Positions 15,895 through 22,105 of a stretch of 22,105 bases of DNA are shown here, one piece after another. Under the pieces are notes generated by a model. It had not been told where the DNA came from. It did no database searches and saw only the letters and a program-made list of their open reading frames with translations. The first letter of the stretch is position 1. Every line of letters begins with the position of its first letter. The stretch is from Desulfobacterales bacterium (GTDB lineage Bacteria > Desulfobacterota > Desulfobacteria > Desulfobacterales > UBA5852). The translations under genes and the position numbers were made by a program. Location of the stretch: contig JASJBQ010000018.1 of assembly GCA_030066455.1 (NCBI GenBank), forward strand, positions 1 to 22,105. The letters are read 5' to 3'.

Positions 15895-16848
15895 TTATTC
15901 CGTAATATTGGGAGGTGTTCGCCCGAGGGTCCATTGCGAGCAGACCGGCGCTTGAGAACCCCTGGCGTCATGGTTGGGCCGTAAATCCTGGACATTGATG
16001 CGCCAGCCACCGCTTTGGGTGCCGATCGAAAAAATGCGCAGGCATGCTTTCTTGTCCGGATCGGCGTAGTCGGCGGTCGCGGACGGCAATCCGATGACCG
16101 GGATCGGTGCCACTGGACCGTCCACACTTTCCCGGGAATGGCGGTGCGTGTGCCCGTGCAGCACCAGCTCGGCCCCATAGCGGCTTAAAACGCCCCGCAG
16201 ACGATCGGCGTCGCGAAGACTTTTACGCGCCTTGACCTGGCCTCTGATGATGGGGTGATGAACGAGAACAACGCGAAAAAGGCGCTTCCGGCCGGTTCGC
16301 TCCAAGACGGCTGCAAGGCGCCGGCATTGCGCTGCACCCAGCCGACCGGCGGCTGAAAACGGTAGCGTGGGCAAAGCCGAAGACAAACCGATCAGGGCGA
16401 CACCGTTTTGCTCACGAACACGGGGGTAAGCTCCGGGATCTGAGCCGGATTCAGGCTCTCCCCGGCCCCGATCGGCCGCCAGGTAGTCGCCCCAGGCACG
16501 CCCAAGGGATTCGCTCGAAGCGGCCACGAGGGCGTCGTGGTTCCCGGGAATGACAAAAACACGTTCCGGTGAACCGATCCGCTCCAAAACCCCCCTGGCA
16601 CGTAAAAGCTCGCGAGGCAGGCCCATGTGGGTCAAGTCGCCTGTCACCACGACGTGGTCCGGTGTACCGGAAGGAAGACATGCAAGCAGACGGGTAAGCA
16701 TCTCCGGCGGGTTGGTACGGCCGCGTCGCAGTCGCCAGGACAGGTAGCTCAGGAAGCGTTTGTTGGTAAAAAACCGCCAGGACGCGCCGGTGGAATGGAA
16801 GATATGAAAATCCGTCAGATGCACCAAATGAAAATCGGCTTGCGGCAT
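15895..16848 (-). CDS. Calcineurin-like metallophosphoesterase
   Basis: A 317-residue two-metal phosphoesterase. All five motifs are present: LTDFH (residues 11-15), VTGDLTH (about 68-74), IPGNHDAL (about 100-107), VLVHHP (about 193-198) and LHGHTHRHS (about 229-237). No signal peptide is seen, so it is probably cytoplasmic or peripheral. The family includes LpxH-type pyrophosphatases and many other phosphomono- and diesterases. It stands convergent to lptG and divergent from the lipid kinase. I infer a role in trimming a phosphorylated lipid or nucleotide intermediate of sphingolipid headgroup synthesis. That rests on context only; a 3',5'-cyclic nucleotide or nucleotide-sugar substrate is equally possible. 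Confidence 0.88.
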   Translation of the reverse strand: MPQADFHLVHLTDFHIFHSTGASWRFFTNKRFLSYLSWRLRRGRTNPPEMLTRLLACLPSGTPDHVVVTGDLTHMGLPRELLRARGVLERIGSPERVFVIPGNHDALVAASSESLGRAWGDYLAADRGRGEPESGSDPGAYPRVREQNGVALIGLSSALPTLPFSAAGRLGAAQCRRLAAVLERTGRKRLFRVVLVHHPIIRGQVKARKSLRDADRLRGVLSRYGAELVLHGHTHRHSRESVDGPVAPIPVIGLPSATADYADPDKKACLRIFSIGTQSGGWRINVQDLRPNHDARGSQAPVCSQWTLGRTPPNITE

Positions 16849-16906
16849 GGGCGACCTATATCGGCGTCGTAGCGTCCTTTAGCGTGTGCGGGGCAAAGCG
16901 GCAGGC

Positions 16907-16935
16907 TTTACAAAGCGGTGTTGGGCTTATATATA
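16907..16935 (+). promoter_or_regulatory. Sigma70-like promoter for the lipid kinase gene
   Basis: TTTACA (16907-16912) and TATATA (16930-16935) are separated by 17 bases. The predicted start near 16942 gives a leader of about 95 bases. The self-complementary TATATA could also serve as a -10 box for the leftward phosphoesterase gene. Confidence 0.4.
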
Positions 16936-16944
16936 CCACCTTGC

Positions 16945-16973
16945 TTGACGGATGCAACCAAACCGCCCGTCAA
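16945..16973. repeat. TTGACGG / CCGTCAA inverted repeat just downstream of the kinase promoter
   Basis: Perfect 7-bp arms (16945-16951 and 16967-16973) flank 15 bases. The repeat begins at about the predicted transcription start, a usual place for a repressor site; it could also form a hairpin at the 5' end of the leader. Confidence 0.3.
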
Positions 16974-17036
16974 ATAAGATGCTCCGGTCTTCAAACGATC
17001 GACGGAGCTTAAGCCAAAAACACATTTGGAGATTTC

Positions 17037-18098
17037 ATGCCCCACGAGCAAAACCACGGCATCGGAGATGCCGACGAATCATTAATGCCCAATCATCACC
17101 TGTCGGCCGCGGCGAAGGTTCCGGCGGCCGGACGCTGGCGAATGGGTGTGATCAGCAACCCCACCAGCGGCAGCAATCGACAAAAATTCTCCCAGATACG
17201 CCGCTATATCGACGACCAGGGGAACTTGCCGCACAAGATCGTCACCAATGCCGGCGATGTCGTCCGCGCCGTAGAGGAACTGGCCCGCCAGGAGGTCAAC
17301 CTGATTGTTGTCAATGCCGGCGACGGCACCATCCATGCGGTCCTCACGACGCTTTTTCACCAACGCCCCTACCAGACATTGCCGCTCCTGGCCCTTCTGC
17401 GTGGTGGCACCACGAATATGACCCCCAAAGACCTGGGCCTGCGGGGCTCTCGCATCCAGTCGCTCGCGCGTATCCGGTCCTGGTCGCGATCGGGGGGCAG
17501 CGAGGGTTTTATCGTCCGACGCCCGATTTTGAGACTCCAGCACCCGACCATCCGTCTCCCCCTCTACGGTCTCTTTTTCGGCGCGGCCAGCATTTCCAAA
17601 GGCATTCATCTATTTCACAAGCGCATTCACGGAACGGGACTGGAAGGCAATCCAGCCAACGCCCTTATTCTGGCCCGCTTTCTAATGGCCATCGCCGCGC
17701 GCGACCTCGACGAACTGGGTGCCGCGCGGGCGACCATCACCGTCGACGGCAACACACTGCCCGCCGAGCACTTCATATTGATTCTGACCTACACGCTGGA
17801 GCGTCTGATATTCGGCATGCAGCCCCATTGGGGCACGGAAGACGGCGTGCTGCGTCTTACGGCCGCCGCCGCCACCTCGCGGCACTTTCTGCGTGTCATG
17901 GCGGCCATGTGCCAGGGCCGGCGTTCGCGGCTGGCCATCCCCCCCAATGGCTTCTACAGCCATAACGCCCATGAGGTGCGAATGGTTTTGAATGGCAGTT
18001 TTACGCTGGACGGTGAGCTTTTCGAGGTCGATGCCCACCAGGGAGAATTGGTGCTGGATGCCGGTGGGCAGGCTGCCTTTCTTCAGCTGAGTCGCTAG
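17037..18098 (+). CDS. Diacylglycerol/ceramide kinase-family lipid kinase (LCB5-like)
   Basis: A 353-residue lipid kinase of the DAGK catalytic family, which includes sphingosine, ceramide and diacylglycerol kinases and bacterial YegS/DgkB. Motifs are ISNPTSG (39-45), the nucleotide loop NAGDGT (93-98, in place of GGDGT), RGGTTNMTPKDLG (122-134) and the C-terminal DGELFE (325-330). About 30 polar residues precede the fold. GGAG lies 5 bases before the ATG. The gene is coupled to the next one (2-base gap). In Caulobacter a kinase of this family (CpgB) makes ceramide-1-phosphate; by context the same reaction is the best inference here, but diacylglycerol or another lipid cannot be ruled out. 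Confidence 0.85.
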   Translation: MPHEQNHGIGDADESLMPNHHLSAAAKVPAAGRWRMGVISNPTSGSNRQKFSQIRRYIDDQGNLPHKIVTNAGDVVRAVEELARQEVNLIVVNAGDGTIHAVLTTLFHQRPYQTLPLLALLRGGTTNMTPKDLGLRGSRIQSLARIRSWSRSGGSEGFIVRRPILRLQHPTIRLPLYGLFFGAASISKGIHLFHKRIHGTGLEGNPANALILARFLMAIAARDLDELGAARATITVDGNTLPAEHFILILTYTLERLIFGMQPHWGTEDGVLRLTAAAATSRHFLRVMAAMCQGRRSRLAIPPNGFYSHNAHEVRMVLNGSFTLDGELFEVDAHQGELVLDAGGQAAFLQLSR

Positions 18099-18100
18099 AC

Positions 18101-19045
18101 ATGTCGGACACACTTGCGGACATCATCGGGCAGAAGGTCAGCCAGCCCGTCTATCCGGCCATTCAGGCGTTGACCGACCAGATTCGCGCGAAGATCCCGA
18201 ATGCCGCCGCCATTCTCTTCTATGGCTCCTGTCTGCGCTCCGGGCAGGATATCGGGGGCATGGCCGATCTTTACGTACTCGTGGACGCGTATCGGCATTC
18301 GGGGCAAAACCGTTTCTGGGCGGCCATGAATGCCCTGCTGCCACCCAATGTCTTCTACCTCGAAATCCCCTTTGAAGATCGACGCGTGAGGGCCAAGTAT
18401 GCGGTTCTCTCCCTGAGCGACTTCGAGCAAGGGGTGTCGATGCGGTGGTTTCATTCCTATATCTGGGGCCGATTCGCCCAGCCCATCGCCATCGCCTATG
18501 CACGCAGCCGGGCCGACAGGGAACGGGTCATCACGGCCCTGGAGAAAGCCGTCACAACCTTCATGCGGCGGGCCCTGCCATGCACCCGGGCACCGTTTGC
18601 GGCCCGGGATCTGTGGTTCAAGGCCCTTTCCTTGAGTTACCGGTCGGAGTTAAGGGCCGAAAAGCCGGACAAACTCGCCAAACTCGTCGCCCTGTACGAC
18701 GCCTACTACGAGCTTATAACGCGTGCCGCCATTGCCGCCCTTCCCTATGATGTCGCCATCGAAGAAGATGGCGCGAAGCGACGCTATAACCCCCGGGTTT
18801 CAAAAAACCTGCGTTTCAGGGCGCGCCAGATCTGGCGCCTGCGATTTTTTCAGGGCAAGGTCTTGTCGATCCTGCGGTTGTTGAAAGGTGCGTTTACCTT
18901 CTCGGGGGGCATCGCCTACGTGCAGTGGAAGATCGAGCGTCACACCGGGGTCAGGGCCGACGTCCCTGCCCATCTGGAGCGTTTTCCGATCATCGCCGTC
19001 GGTGTTCTGGCCTGGCGCACCTACCGGCAGGGCGGGTTTCGCTAA
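18101..19045 (+). CDS. Nucleotidyltransferase-fold protein resembling Tam41-type CDP-lipid synthases
   Basis: A 314-residue protein I do not firmly recognise. Its N-terminal third shows FYGSCLRSGQ (40-49) followed by MADLYVLVD (54-62). This is the glycine-serine and spaced acidic pattern of polymerase-beta-fold nucleotidyltransferases and resembles the start of Tam41, the mitochondrial CDP-diacylglycerol synthase. The second carboxylate of the classical DxD is a tyrosine here (DLY), with D62 as a possible substitute. The remainder is rich in helices and basic residues, with a hydrophobic stretch near 215-225 and a basic RFRARQIWRLRFF segment that could sit at a membrane. It starts 2 bases after the kinase stop, so the two are made together. 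I infer that it acts on the phosphorylated lipid made by the kinase, perhaps to form a CDP-lipid. Confidence 0.55.
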   Translation: MSDTLADIIGQKVSQPVYPAIQALTDQIRAKIPNAAAILFYGSCLRSGQDIGGMADLYVLVDAYRHSGQNRFWAAMNALLPPNVFYLEIPFEDRRVRAKYAVLSLSDFEQGVSMRWFHSYIWGRFAQPIAIAYARSRADRERVITALEKAVTTFMRRALPCTRAPFAARDLWFKALSLSYRSELRAEKPDKLAKLVALYDAYYELITRAAIAALPYDVAIEEDGAKRRYNPRVSKNLRFRARQIWRLRFFQGKVLSILRLLKGAFTFSGGIAYVQWKIERHTGVRADVPAHLERFPIIAVGVLAWRTYRQGGFR

Positions 19046-19147
19046 TCCCGCCGCCGGAGGCCGGGTTCAGCGTTGGTCGGCGGATTTGAACGTCTCCCCG
19101 GCCTGAGCCTCATCCCCGAACCGAAATCAATCCCCCGCCGTAAGACT

Positions 19148-19327
19148 TCATTGCTTTTTGACGTCGATAAACGCGAAATAGACAAAGGTGGCAGCAAAGG
19201 CCAAGCCCAGAACGGCTGACCAAAAGGTCGAGATCTTGATCAGCTTTTCGGATTGGTAACCAAAGATACACATCCAGGATCCCAGAAACAGGCAAACGGC
19301 CATAAGGGTTTTCAATACCGCGTTCAT
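19148..19327 (-). CDS. Small two-helix membrane protein (59 residues), unknown function
   Basis: A short frame with a near-ideal ribosome binding site (GGAGGT 4 bases before the ATG). The protein has 59 residues with two hydrophobic segments, about 7-24 (LMAVCLFLGSWMCIFGY) and 34-54 (TFWSAVLGLAFAATFVYFAFI). They are separated by a short polar hairpin (QSEKLIKIS), and the protein ends in the charged DVKKQ. It is convergent with the Tam41-like gene. I do not recognise the family. Clear ribosome binding site, two well-formed helices and a charged end argue for a real gene. Possible roles include a membrane subunit or a small regulator; nothing in the sequence points to one. Confidence 0.72.
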   Translation of the reverse strand: MNAVLKTLMAVCLFLGSWMCIFGYQSEKLIKISTFWSAVLGLAFAATFVYFAFIDVKKQ

Positions 19328-19720
19328 TTTGACCTCCGGGCAATGTTGTACCCCATCTGTTTAACGCTCCGATCCGTTTAGGTCAATCACATCTGGCGCA
19401 ACGTTTGCCGTCATTTCATTCTCCGCGGCGGTGCGATCATCCATCCCCGCGTTTCGATGCCGTCTCCGGTTTTACCTCGACTGAAGCCTGTGCATCGCAC
19501 AGGCAGGGCGCTTTATGCCACCCAGCCGCCAGATTCTCGCCGCATCCCGATGAACCCTTCACCATGTCCGTGCCCTCGGCAACATCGCTATATTTATTGC
19601 ATGCAAGCATGTAAGATTGCATGTTTTAAATTATTATGTTTATATTTATTTAATTTTTATAATAAAAATATATTAATTTTATTATTGATTTAATTTTTTA
19701 TGTATATTAAGAATTCTTAC
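19328..19720. other. Non-coding region with an extremely AT-rich right half
   Basis: I find no supported gene in these 393 bases. The left two thirds have ordinary composition. From about 19590 to 19720 the DNA is overwhelmingly A and T, unlike the rest of the window, and it ends directly at the ribbon-helix-helix gene. Three GCATG words sit at its left edge (19599-19603, 19607-19611, 19619-19623), including the palindrome TGCATGCA. It probably holds the promoter and operator of the following operon, and may mark recently acquired or H-NS-type silenced DNA. Confidence 0.55.
19358..19386 (-). promoter_or_regulatory. Possible promoter of the small membrane protein gene
   Basis: On the minus strand TTGACC (19381-19386) and TAAACA (19358-19363) are spaced by 17 bases. 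The predicted start near 19351 gives a leader of about 24 bases carrying the ribosome binding site. The -10 match is weak. Confidence 0.3.
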
Positions 19721-19876
19721 ATGTCGAAGAAGACCTTTTCAACCCGTGTTGCCGAAGACCGCATCAAGGCCCTCAAGCATCTTGCCGTCGATGTGGATAA
19801 ATCCCTCGGCGTCTTGCTCGAGGAGGCCATAACGGATCTCGTGAAGAAATACGAAAAGAAAGGAATTCGATCATGA
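19721..19876 (+). CDS. Ribbon-helix-helix DNA-binding protein, 51 residues
   Basis: A 51-residue protein starting MSKKTFSTRV. It has a short beta strand (KKTFSTRV), a helix (AEDRIKALKHLAVDV), a turn and a second helix (SLGVLLEEAITDLVKKYEKK), the plan of CopG/Arc-type ribbon-helix-helix regulators and many antitoxins. Such proteins bind operators as dimers. Its stop overlaps the next start in ATGA (19873-19876), the arrangement typical of antitoxin-toxin pairs, but the partner here is a PilZ-like protein rather than a recognisable toxin. The upstream AT-rich DNA with GCATG words is the natural place for self-regulation. No strong ribosome binding site is visible. Confidence 0.75.
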   Translation: MSKKTFSTRVAEDRIKALKHLAVDVDKSLGVLLEEAITDLVKKYEKKGIRS

Positions 19877-20247
19877 ATGACCGGTTCTCACCCCTGTGCG
19901 CCGGCAGGTTGAGCGATGCGGACTTCTCTTCATTCGCAGACGGGACTGCTTCCCGGGGAAAGTGGGACGAGAAACGTTCATTTCCGCGCTACCCCCTTGA
20001 AGAACCGGTCATTCTTGAAACCGACGAGGGCGAAATGATCGGTGCCGTGGTCATCAACTACGGACGCCACGGACTGTATTTTGAATCGTATCTGGAAATG
20101 AAACGGGGCAGTGTTCTCAAAATCCGGAACGAATCGTCCCTTTCGGTGCCCTGCCAGGGCGGGTGTCGCGCACAGGTGCGCTGGACGCGCCGGGTCGGAC
20201 ACCAAAAAGCCGATTACCGCTATGGTGCGGGTGTTGAGTACTGCTGA
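19873..20247 (+). CDS. PilZ-domain protein
   Basis: A 124-residue protein whose residues about 33-122 fit a PilZ domain, the common receptor for cyclic di-GMP. The N-terminal arginine motif RxxxR is present as RSFPR (35-39). The second motif, usually D/NxSxxG, reads NYGRHG (62-67), with glycine in place of serine. Beta-strand sequence continues through VRWTRR to YGAGVEYC. The first 30 residues are polar and probably flexible. It overlaps the ribbon-helix-helix gene by 4 bases, so the two are co-translated. The altered second motif may weaken nucleotide binding. No output domain is present, so it would act by binding another protein. Confidence 0.75.
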   Translation: MNDRFSPLCAGRLSDADFSSFADGTASRGKWDEKRSFPRYPLEEPVILETDEGEMIGAVVINYGRHGLYFESYLEMKRGSVLKIRNESSLSVPCQGGCRAQVRWTRRVGHQKADYRYGAGVEYC

Positions 20248-20415
20248 AACGATGTCCACGCGTCAGTTTGGGAGAGGTGGGCGTCAAACGGTCGCCCTCG
20301 TAATAACTCGGTACAACACAGCGGCAAAGGTGTTGGGCGCATGAAAGTGAGGGCAGCAAAACGCAGTGGCCGGTTCATTTTATCCTTTTTCCCCCAACCG
20401 AATGGAGGCAGACAA

Positions 20416-20655
20416 ATGCCAACCGAAAAGGAAGTGATTTCTACCGAGCAGGGTATCGAATGCATCCAAACCATCTGTCTGAGTGAAAAATCGACGGAAT
20501 GCATGTGCCCCAAATGCGGCGCCAAGCACCGCGTCAAAATGGCATGGACCGGTCGGGGCAAGCCGCGCAAGTTCTGCCCGATTTGCAAGCACTACTCGTC
20601 CTCGATCAACGACGCCGAGCCGTGCAGCGTGAGTTCGATCTCGGCGCAGCCCTGA
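20416..20655 (+). CDS. Small zinc-ribbon protein, 79 residues
   Basis: A 79-residue protein with two CxxC pairs, CPKC (31-34) and CPIC (54-57), set about 20 residues apart as in a zinc ribbon, with a basic loop between them (HRVKMAWTGRGKPRK). I chose the ATG at 20416 because GGAGG lies 7 bases before it; a longer frame from 20341 would add 25 residues without a good site. The N-terminal 25 residues are acidic and the C-terminus is serine-rich. Such proteins bind nucleic acid or protein partners. I do not recognise a named family. It stands alone, 168 bases after the PilZ-like gene. Confidence 0.7.
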   Translation: MPTEKEVISTEQGIECIQTICLSEKSTECMCPKCGAKHRVKMAWTGRGKPRKFCPICKHYSSSINDAEPCSVSSISAQP

Positions 20656-20662
20656 GGATTCG

Positions 20663-20696
20663 TTTCCGGACGAAACGGCCTCTGGCCGTCCGGAAA
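20663..20696. repeat. Strong hairpin after the zinc-ribbon gene
   Basis: TTTCCGGACG (20663-20672) pairs with CGTCCGGAAA (20687-20696) as a 10-bp stem. An alternative inner stem ACGGCC-TCT-GGCCGT (20675-20689) stacks on the outer seven pairs. It begins 8 bases after the stop. There is no T-run after it on either strand, so it is not a textbook intrinsic terminator, though it could stabilise the 3' end of the message. Confidence 0.5.
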
Positions 20697-20724
20697 AAGC
20701 CAGACACGATCTTAGCCGGCGTCC

Positions 20725-20752
20725 AGGCACCTGAAGCCGCTGTCAGGTGCCT
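20725..20752. repeat. 10-bp perfect hairpin
   Basis: AGGCACCTGA (20725-20734) pairs perfectly with TCAGGTGCCT (20743-20752) around an 8-base loop. It has no T-run. It is the second hairpin of the convergent region and could be a transcription end point, a protein site or a mobile-repeat relic. Confidence 0.5.
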
Positions 20753-20977
20753 CCCGTCCGCCGGTGCCCTCGGTGAGTGGAGATCTAAACCACCGGCACC
20801 ATCCGTTGTCGCCGCTCAGCGGACGAATTGGCACCTAACGTGCATGGCGCCGCATAGAAGCGCAAACGTACGCGGAAAGTCCTCCCGTCCCCTCCCCCGG
20901 CACACACCGCTGCCTGAAAACCAACAGCCTACATGGAAACTGGAGCCTGCCGTGCGTAGGCGGCGGCACGATTTGTC

Positions 20978-20992
20978 CTGGCCTCTGGCCAG
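20978..20992. repeat. CTGGCC-TCT-GGCCAG hairpin near the feoA end
   Basis: A 6-bp perfect stem with a TCT loop. Its core GGCCTCTGGCC (20980-20990) is identical to the core of the hairpin at 20677-20687. On the minus strand it lies about 55 bases after the feoA stop. Confidence 0.4.
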
Positions 20993-21048
20993 AACGTCGT
21001 CATTTGTGAAGGGGGAGGTATTGCAACGGATAATGGCGGCCGTTCGGT

Positions 21049-21279
21049 TCAGCTGACCAGGATTTTCTGCGCCATTCCCCTGCCGATAACCAACTGTCCG
21101 CCTTTGAGCCCCAGAATAAAGGGGCCGCCGGGAGCGTTGCGCTTGACTTCGACTTCAACCCCGGGAATGAGCCCCAGGGCGGCGAGATGCGAACAGAAGG
21201 CCCGACCGCCGGTGACGGATACGAGGCGCACTTTGCGGCCGGAGCCGGCCATGGCAAGCGGTATCTGGTGTGAATGCAT
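21049..21279 (-). CDS. feoA: FeoA-domain protein
   Basis: A 76-residue protein of the FeoA family, an SH3-like fold that assists the FeoB ferrous iron transporter. LAALGLIPGVEVEVKRNAPGGP (about 33-54), LGLKGGQLVIGRGMAQKI (57-74) and the length of about 75 residues are typical. There is no FeoB next to it on either side: downstream is the hairpin-rich region and upstream the RNA methyltransferase. It may be a stand-alone FeoA, a second copy, or a FeoA-like protein with another role. The ribosome binding site is weak. A possible promoter lies upstream on the minus strand (TTGACT, 15 bases, CATAAT), between this gene and the methyltransferase. No clear Fur box is seen there. Confidence 0.85.
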   Translation of the reverse strand: MHSHQIPLAMAGSGRKVRLVSVTGGRAFCSHLAALGLIPGVEVEVKRNAPGGPFILGLKGGQLVIGRGMAQKILVS

Positions 21280-21457
21280 GCTGAACTTTCGCCATCGTTG
21301 GATAGAAACGTTTTTGGATGGCCTAACTCATTATGGCAGCCTGAACCGGAAGTCAAGTGAAATTTGGTATTCCTAACATTTTTTTTTGTCAGCGATATCA
21401 ATGGGTAAAAAACAGAATGACCGATGCCGCCCGATACCGTCTCCAGGTGATCAGCGT

Positions 21458-22105
21458 TCAGCGGCGCTCCAGCCGGGCCACGGATTCGACGTGCCAGGTA
21501 TGCGGGAACATATCCACGGGCTGAACTTCGGCCACCCGATAGGCGCTCTTGAGCACGGCAAGGTCACGGGCCAGAGTGGCCGGATTGCAGGATACATAGA
21601 CGATACGCCGCGGGCCCATGGCCGTCACCTGCGCCACGACGTCCTTATGCATCCCGTCGCGCGGCGGATCGATGATCATGACATCCGGTGTCTTGAGCTC
21701 CGACAGGAGGCCGCGGACGTCGCCGCACCAAAAACGGCAGTTGTCGATGCCGTTCAGCGTGCTGTTCCGGCGAGCGTCCTCGACGGCGCTCGCCACGATT
21801 TCGATCCCGTCGATCTGACGCGCCGCATCCGCCATGAAGATCGCTATCGTTCCGGTACCGCAGTAAAGATCGAGCACGCGCTCCGATCCGCTCAACCGGG
21901 CGTAATTCTTGGCGATAGCGTAAAGTCGCCGGGCTGAACGGGTGTTGGTCTGAAAAAATGAATTGGCGGATATTTCGAACATATACGGTCCGATGCCATC
22001 CCGCAGACAACGCTCGCCGGCCAGCGCAACCTCGTATTCACCGAAGGCGATGGCGGCCTTGCGGGAGGTGACATTGTTCACCACGCTCACCACCTCGGGG
22101 TGTTT
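21458..22105 (-). CDS. rlmD: 23S rRNA uracil-C5 methyltransferase (TrmA/RlmD family), 5' end outside window
   Basis: The C-terminal 215 residues of a TrmA/RlmCD-family SAM-dependent RNA (uracil-C5) methyltransferase; the frame is open to the window edge, so the N-terminal part is missing. Landmarks in order are HPEVVSVVNN, SFFQTNT, the SAM loop DLYCGTGTIAIFMA, a further acidic residue in GIEIV, the catalytic-site DPPRDGMHKDV, the nucleophilic cysteine in YVSCNPATLARDL, and the C-terminal DMFPHTWHVESVARL. These enzymes methylate U1939 or U747 of 23S rRNA or U54 of tRNA. RlmD is the likeliest choice but the C-terminal part cannot separate the subgroups. A methionine-like GTG at 22093 is internal to the domain and not the true start. 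The gene ends about 180 bases before feoA in the same direction. Confidence 0.88.
   Translation of the reverse strand, partial: KHPEVVSVVNNVTSRKAAIAFGEYEVALAGERCLRDGIGPYMFEISANSFFQTNTRSARRLYAIAKNYARLSGSERVLDLYCGTGTIAIFMADAARQIDGIEIVASAVEDARRNSTLNGIDNCRFWCGDVRGLLSELKTPDVMIIDPPRDGMHKDVVAQVTAMGPRRIVYVSCNPATLARDLAVLKSAYRVAEVQPVDMFPHTWHVESVARLERR

Larger units (their letters stand above)
20656..21048. other. Hairpin-rich non-coding region
   Basis: There is no supported gene in 393 bases. It holds at least four inverted repeats, listed separately where strong. A weaker repeat pairs GCCGGTG (20760-20766) with CACCGGC (20791-20797). The word GGCACC or its complement recurs at about 20726, 20746, 20763, 20795 and 20830. 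It lies downstream of both the zinc-ribbon gene (rightward) and feoA (leftward), so it is a convergent region. Confidence 0.5.

Noticed and set aside
16952..17965. 337-codon open frame on the plus strand overlapping the lipid kinase
   Set aside because: It is a proline-, arginine- and histidine-rich frame-shifted reading; the kinase frame carries all DAGK motifs and a good ribosome binding site.
19721..20247. Classical toxin-antitoxin module
   Set aside because: The first gene fits an antitoxin but the second is PilZ-like with no toxin motif, so I call it a regulator pair only.
20499..21056. 185-codon open frame crossing the hairpin-rich region
   Set aside because: It begins inside the zinc-ribbon gene in another frame, has low-complexity arginine- and proline-rich sequence, and runs through several hairpins.
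21280..21457. Fur box upstream of feoA
   Set aside because: No sequence close to the GATAATGATAATCATTATC consensus was found; only a weak sigma70-like promoter is visible.

Overview
The window is about 58-60% GC by eye and comes from a Gram-negative bacterium. It carries an LptF/LptG-type inner-membrane permease pair, a CMP-nonulosonate type surface-glycan cassette, a PilZ protein and a TrmA/RlmD-family RNA methyltransferase. A desulfobacterial (former deltaproteobacterial) or other proteobacterial host would fit, but I cannot fix the taxonomy from this sequence. I see no tRNA, rRNA, CRISPR array, insertion sequence or phage gene.

The centre (about 6.9-19.0 kb) reads as a bacterial sphingolipid locus arranged around a divergent promoter near 11.28 kb. 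Leftward run four genes: a fatty-acyl-AMP ligase, a ceramide-reductase-like SDR (cerR), a dedicated acyl carrier protein, and an alpha-oxoamine synthase that fits serine palmitoyltransferase (spt). Rightward run a large GNAT-fold protein matching the bacterial ceramide synthase family (bcerS), a MobA-like nucleotidyltransferase, LptF and LptG. Beyond them lie a leftward metallophosphoesterase and a rightward pair: an LCB5/diacylglycerol-kinase-family lipid kinase and a Tam41-like nucleotidyltransferase-fold protein. Inferred flow: a fatty acid is loaded on ACP and condensed with an amino acid to a 3-keto long-chain base. The base is N-acylated and reduced to ceramide, phosphorylated, given a nucleotide-activated headgroup, and possibly exported by LptFG and/or the ABC exporter. 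No obvious enzyme for the final headgroup transfer is present.

The left arm (1-6.7 kb) continues in the same direction as the leftward sphingolipid genes. It holds a type I ABC exporter, a NeuB-family synthase, a PtmA-like SDR, an aldehyde dehydrogenase, a NeuA-family cytidylyltransferase and the N-terminal part of a transketolase that runs off the window. This looks like synthesis of a CMP-activated acidic sugar by an unusual route. Its position directly downstream of the ceramide genes raises the speculative possibility of an acidic, ganglioside-like glycosphingolipid.

The right arm (19.0-22.1 kb) is looser. It has a 59-residue two-helix membrane protein, a very AT-rich upstream region feeding a 51-residue ribbon-helix-helix protein that overlaps a PilZ-like gene, a small zinc-ribbon protein, a hairpin-rich non-coding stretch, a lone FeoA-domain protein, and the C-terminal part of an RNA uracil-C5 methyltransferase cut by the window edge.
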